In this document: one piece after another, positions 36,070 through 38,462 of the stretch
Numbering within the stretch: the first letter of the stretch is position 1
Layout of the letters: every line of letters begins with the position of its first letter
Assembly (NCBI RefSeq): GCF_028618595.1
Contig: NZ_JAQITE010000019.1
Span: forward strand, 1-38,462
Source: Bartonella sp. AU18XJBT
Lineage (GTDB): Bacteria > Pseudomonadota > Alphaproteobacteria > Rhizobiales > Rhizobiaceae
Direction of reading: 5' to 3'
Length of the DNA: 38,462 nt
Notes under the pieces: generated by a model
What the model saw: only the letters and a program-made list of their open reading frames with translations
What the model was told of the DNA's origin: nothing
Database searches by the model: none
Made by a program: the position numbers and the translations under genes

Positions 36070-36302
36070 TTACGGATGGCATTGATTGTACTTATCTATC
36101 AAACCGATAGCAGCTCCTAATAATCCGCCTCCTACTACTCTAGGTAGACCAGCTACTGCACCCAGCCCCTCCTCCTAATAAGGCTCCCACGAGACCGCCT
36201 GTGCCTACTGTTTGAGCATAAGAGCCTGCGCTACAACCATCTTATTCTGGAAAAAGCCAACTTTTGGGATGTGAGTTACTACTTTAATCATCTGATGATG
36301 CA
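36070..36302 (-). pseudogene. Broken single-module bacteriocin-like gene, copy B
   Basis: Recognisable NSHPKSWLFPE followed by TAA (36242-36244), then DGCSAGSYAQTVGTGGLVGA, a frameshift near 36165, and the tail GLIDKYNQCHP with a stop at 36070. Another stop lies in the first codons. It is clearly a decayed copy of the same unit as 35418-35650 and the large protein. Confidence 0.7.
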
Positions 36303-36389
36303 TGCTATTTAGTAAAAAAATCAAATATAATTTGTAAAATGTATAAATTATGATAAATAATAAAATGCTGATAATAACGTAATTCTATA

Positions 36390-36569
36390 TTATTTTAAAA
36401 TTCCCGTATATTCAATTAATAAATTTGCAGCATAATATAGTATAAAAAACCTAATTGTTGATAATATTTCCATTTTTATACTCCAATTCCCACCTTTAAG
36501 CATATTATAAAGAATCATTAAAAATTCGTATATAAACGTTGCCATTAAGGAGCTAGTAAAAGTATTCAT
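36390..36569 (-). CDS. 59-residue immunity-like membrane protein, copy 4
   Basis: Begins MNTFTSSLMATFIYEF, with core KGGNWSIKMEILSTI and end LLIEYTGILK. It lies 156 bases after the large four-module gene, which makes it the best candidate for that protein's cognate immunity factor. Its ATG overlaps the stop of the tiny frame at 36566-36637 (TGA/ATG), suggesting coupled translation. Role inferred. Confidence 0.6.
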   Translation of the reverse strand: MNTFTSSLMATFIYEFLMILYNMLKGGNWSIKMEILSTIRFFILYYAANLLIEYTGILK

Positions 36570-36637
36570 AACAAAAAAATCCAAAATAAAATATCTATTA
36601 TCATATACAAAAATATCCCTGAAATCAGTTTAGCCAT
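36566..36637 (-). CDS. Tiny hydrophobic peptide frame before immunity copy 4
   Basis: A 23-residue frame beginning MAKLISGIFLYMIIDILF that ends in TGA overlapping the next ATG. Length and composition resemble membrane-active type I toxin peptides, but no antisense RNA was identified. It may simply be a coupling leader within the conserved spacer. Confidence 0.3.
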   Translation of the reverse strand: MAKLISGIFLYMIIDILFWIFLL

Positions 36638-36725
36638 AGCTTTAAAGTATGTTTATAATATCACTGATCTCAGAAATATCTTTATTGTTATTTTCTAAAT
36701 AAATTAGAAACAGTGTTCTTCCACT

Positions 36726-37532
36726 TTACGAATGGCATTCATTGTACTTATCTATTAAACCTGTAGCAACTCCTCCTAATCCGCCTGCGGCTATTCCACC
36801 TGGCCCCCTTAATGCACCAATTAATGCTCCTACGCCTCCCTTTATGACAGCTGCTTCAACATAATCGCTTGTTTCACAACTTGGATTCGGATGGCGTTCA
36901 TTGTACTTATCTATAAAACCGTTAGCAGCTCCTCCTAATCCGCTTACTACTACACCTGCACCAGTTACTAAACCAGCTGCTGCTCCTATGCCTCCGTGTA
37001 TGGCAGCTGCTTCAGCATAATCGCTTACTTCACAACTTGGTGCCGTATAGCATGCATTGTATTTATCTGCCAAGGCGTCACCAGCTCCTGCTAGTCCACC
37101 TCCTATTGCTCCATTGACAAAGCCAGAACCGACACCTCCCGATCCAGAAAAAATACCTCCGACTGCACCAGCAATACCTCCTATTACGTCTCCTATGATG
37201 CCGCCTGCACCTGCTGCTTGGGCATGAGCGCCTGCGCTACAATCATCTTTTTCTGGAAAAAGCCAACTTTTTGGATGTGAGTTACTACTTGAATCACCAG
37301 CTCCTCCTATTCCGCCGCTTACTGCTCCACCGAGTAAGCCAGTACCTGCACCTCCTGGTCTAGCAATAGAACCTCCAGCTGCACCAGCACCACCTCCTAA
37401 TATTGTTCCTACAATGCCACCTGTACCTGCTGCTTGGGCATAAGCGTCTGTACTATAATCATCTTCTGGAAAAAGCCAACTTTTTGGATGTGAGTTACTA
37501 TTTGAATCATTTGATGAGCTTGAACTACCCAT
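36726..37532 (-). CDS. Four-module glycine-zipper bacteriocin-like protein
   Basis: A 268-residue protein, about one third glycine and alanine. Modules 1 and 2 start with SNSHPKSWLFPE (from residues 12 and 83) followed by AQAAGxGGI and a GxxxG-rich core. Modules 3 and 4 start SCExSDYxEAA (about 166 and 218). Tails ADKYNACY (155-162), IDKYNERH (207-214) and IDKYNECHS (260-268) close modules 2, 3 and 4. Cysteines are C98, C161, C167, C219 and C266. The ATG has a strong GGAGG site. No standard double-glycine leader is obvious. GxxxG cores are typical of class II (Blp-like) bacteriocins that pair helices in membranes; the fusion of four is unusual. It diverges from a type I secretion exporter. 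Confidence 0.7.
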   Translation of the reverse strand: MGSSSSSNDSNSNSHPKSWLFPEDDYSTDAYAQAAGTGGIVGTILGGGAGAAGGSIARPGGAGTGLLGGAVSGGIGGAGDSSSNSHPKSWLFPEKDDCSAGAHAQAAGAGGIIGDVIGGIAGAVGGIFSGSGGVGSGFVNGAIGGGLAGAGDALADKYNACYTAPSCEVSDYAEAAAIHGGIGAAAGLVTGAGVVVSGLGGAANGFIDKYNERHPNPSCETSDYVEAAVIKGGVGALIGALRGPGGIAAGGLGGVATGLIDKYNECHS

Positions 37533-37547
37533 TTAAATCCTCCTTTT

Positions 37548-37683
37548 ATTATTAAAAATAACTGTATCATAATGATGCAGTGGGCAATTCTTTACTGTTA
37601 ATTTTATAATAAGTCAAACATAATTTGTAAAAATAATAATAAAAATACTGTATAAACAATAAATATATTGTGTTTATATTATA
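37548..37683. repeat. 136-base upstream block, copy 2
   Basis: Second copy of the block at 34544-34679, here in the divergent region between the four-module gene and the exporter. It contains the inverted repeat ATCAT-T-ATGAT and the candidate minus-strand promoter at 37603-37631. Confidence 0.7.
37603..37631 (-). promoter_or_regulatory. Candidate promoter of the four-module gene
   Basis: On the minus strand TTTACA (37631-37626) and TATAAA (37608-37603) are 17 bases apart. In such AT-rich DNA chance matches are common, so support is moderate; its place inside a block conserved between two bacteriocin-like genes helps. Confidence 0.35.
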
Positions 37684-37785
37684 ATCTACAAAATGTATAT
37701 TTTTTATAAATATAATACTATTTACAATACTGTTTAAATATGCGACATCAATCGCTCTTTCTCTTAAATAAAATCATAAATTCAA

Positions 37786-38462
37786 ATGAGTCATTCACAA
37801 GAAAAACCAGTATCCTTCTCTTGGTTTACAAGAACAACAAAGAAATATATCTATTATGTCATCGAACTCAGTTACGTTGCTGTTGTTTTGCGTTTGCTGG
37901 GCTTGGTGAATCCTTTTATTTTTCAAGCGATTATCGACCGTATTCTCCCTTTTCAGCGTATTGAAAGTCTCTATGCTATCGTTGTCTTGATGGTTGCTAT
38001 CATGCTGTTTAGCACAGCTCTTAGCACTCTTTCAGGCTACTTAGGAGCTTATTTAGCCAATCGGCTTACGCTAGAATTTGGACGGCGCATTTACACCCAT
38101 CTTTTAAGTCTCTCCTTGCCCACTTTACGCCGTTGGCAAGTGGGAGAATTGTTTTCACGTATTGGAGAAGTTGATACAATTCGCGGTTTTTTAACAGGAA
38201 CCATCGCCACAACTGTGCTAAATGTTCTCTTTGCCATTATTTATATTGCTGCACTCTTTTCCATTAGTCCAAAACTGACCTTTATTGTCCTTATCATTTT
38301 ACCTTTACAAATGGGTTCTTTAGCGCTGGTCGGTCCCTTCTTGCGCCGCCAATTACGCCGTGCTTTCACTCTGCAAGCTGTCCATAAATCGCGCCTTATT
38401 GAAAGTTTTACCAATCTTGAAGCCATTAAAGCACACGTAAAAGAATCTGCTCATACAATACG
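37786..38462 (+). CDS. HlyB-type type I secretion ABC exporter, N-terminal part
   Basis: An open frame from ATG 37786 to the window end (225 codons, 3' incomplete). It begins MSHSQEKPVSFSWFTRTTKK and contains an ABC exporter membrane domain: RLLGLVNPFIFQAIIDRILP, LANRLTLEFGRRIYTHLLSL, and WQVGELFSRIGEVDTIRGFL. These match the HlyB-family exporters of type I secretion. The C39-like peptidase or receptor domain that precedes this region in HlyB is absent: a stop lies six bases upstream in frame. No ribosome site is visible. Base composition is closer to core genes than to the island. The ATPase domain would lie beyond the window. Confidence 0.8.
   Translation, partial: MSHSQEKPVSFSWFTRTTKKYIYYVIELSYVAVVLRLLGLVNPFIFQAIIDRILPFQRIESLYAIVVLMVAIMLFSTALSTLSGYLGAYLANRLTLEFGRRIYTHLLSLSLPTLRRWQVGELFSRIGEVDTIRGFLTGTIATTVLNVLFAIIYIAALFSISPKLTFIVLIILPLQMGSLALVGPFLRRQLRRAFTLQAVHKSRLIESFTNLEAIKAHVKESAHTI

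Larger units (their letters stand above)
35263..36725. repeat. Tandem array of immunity-spacer-bacteriocin units
   Basis: Three nearly identical spacers of about 155 bases lie at 35263-35417, 35916-36069 and 36570-36725. They share long invariant stretches such as TAGCTTTAAAGTATGTTTA and ATCACTGATCTCAGAAATAT. Their spacing gives a repeat period of about 655 bases. Each spacer sits between a broken or intact bacteriocin-like gene and an immunity-like gene. Such arrays grow and shrink by unequal recombination; the fused junction before 34952 looks like one such deletion. Confidence 0.75.

Noticed and set aside
33250-36725. CRISPR array interpretation of the repeats
   Set aside because: Repeat units are hundreds of bases long and contain gene copies, not short repeats with unique spacers, and no cas genes are present.
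37740-37964. Alternative plus-strand frame at the start of the exporter gene
   Set aside because: It is out of frame with the recognisable ABC exporter sequence and has no domain.

Overview
The window looks like chromosomal DNA of a Bartonella-type alphaproteobacterium (Hyphomicrobiales). The evidence is an AT-rich base composition, an Omp25/31-type hemin-binding outer membrane protein, and the rhizobial gene order feuN-feuP-feuQ-ccmIEFH-degP. This assignment rests on gene content and family recognition only; no database search was possible.

Left part (1-12 kb): trmL (tRNA wobble methyltransferase) follows a long leader with a promoter and hairpins. cca (CCA-adding enzyme) lies on the minus strand, divergent from a tightly coupled four-gene membrane operon (MoxR ATPase, DUF58, BatA/DUF4159 protein, amidotransferase-like membrane protein). 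A metallophosphoesterase and about 1.4 kb without an intact gene follow.

Middle part (13-27.8 kb, all minus strand): a hemin-binding-type porin with its own promoter and terminator, glnE, an OmpR-type two-component pair, the periplasmic protease DegP, the cytochrome c maturation genes ccmH, ccmF, ccmE and a short ccmI, and then feuQ, feuP and a small secreted protein that I read as FeuN, the periplasmic modulator of FeuQ. These genes serve the envelope: haem uptake and attachment, periplasmic quality control and envelope sensing. On the plus strand follow a class A penicillin-binding protein, a DUF1214/DUF1254 pair and a DUF1499 membrane protein.

Right part (33.2-38.5 kb) is a different kind of DNA: extremely AT-rich, repetitive and full of very small genes. 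On the minus strand I see a 268-residue glycine-zipper protein made of four fused bacteriocin-like modules, three broken single-module relatives (one broken only by a run of nine G), and eight small membrane proteins. Four of those eight are close paralogues with a KGxNWSIK core. The units are arranged as tandem repeats of about 655 bp with a nearly invariant spacer. Diverging from the large protein is the start of a HlyB-type type I secretion ABC exporter that runs off the window. The pattern (toxin copies decayed, immunity-like copies intact, exporter next door) suggests a rapidly evolving type I-secreted bacteriocin/immunity island. This is the most interesting part of the window.
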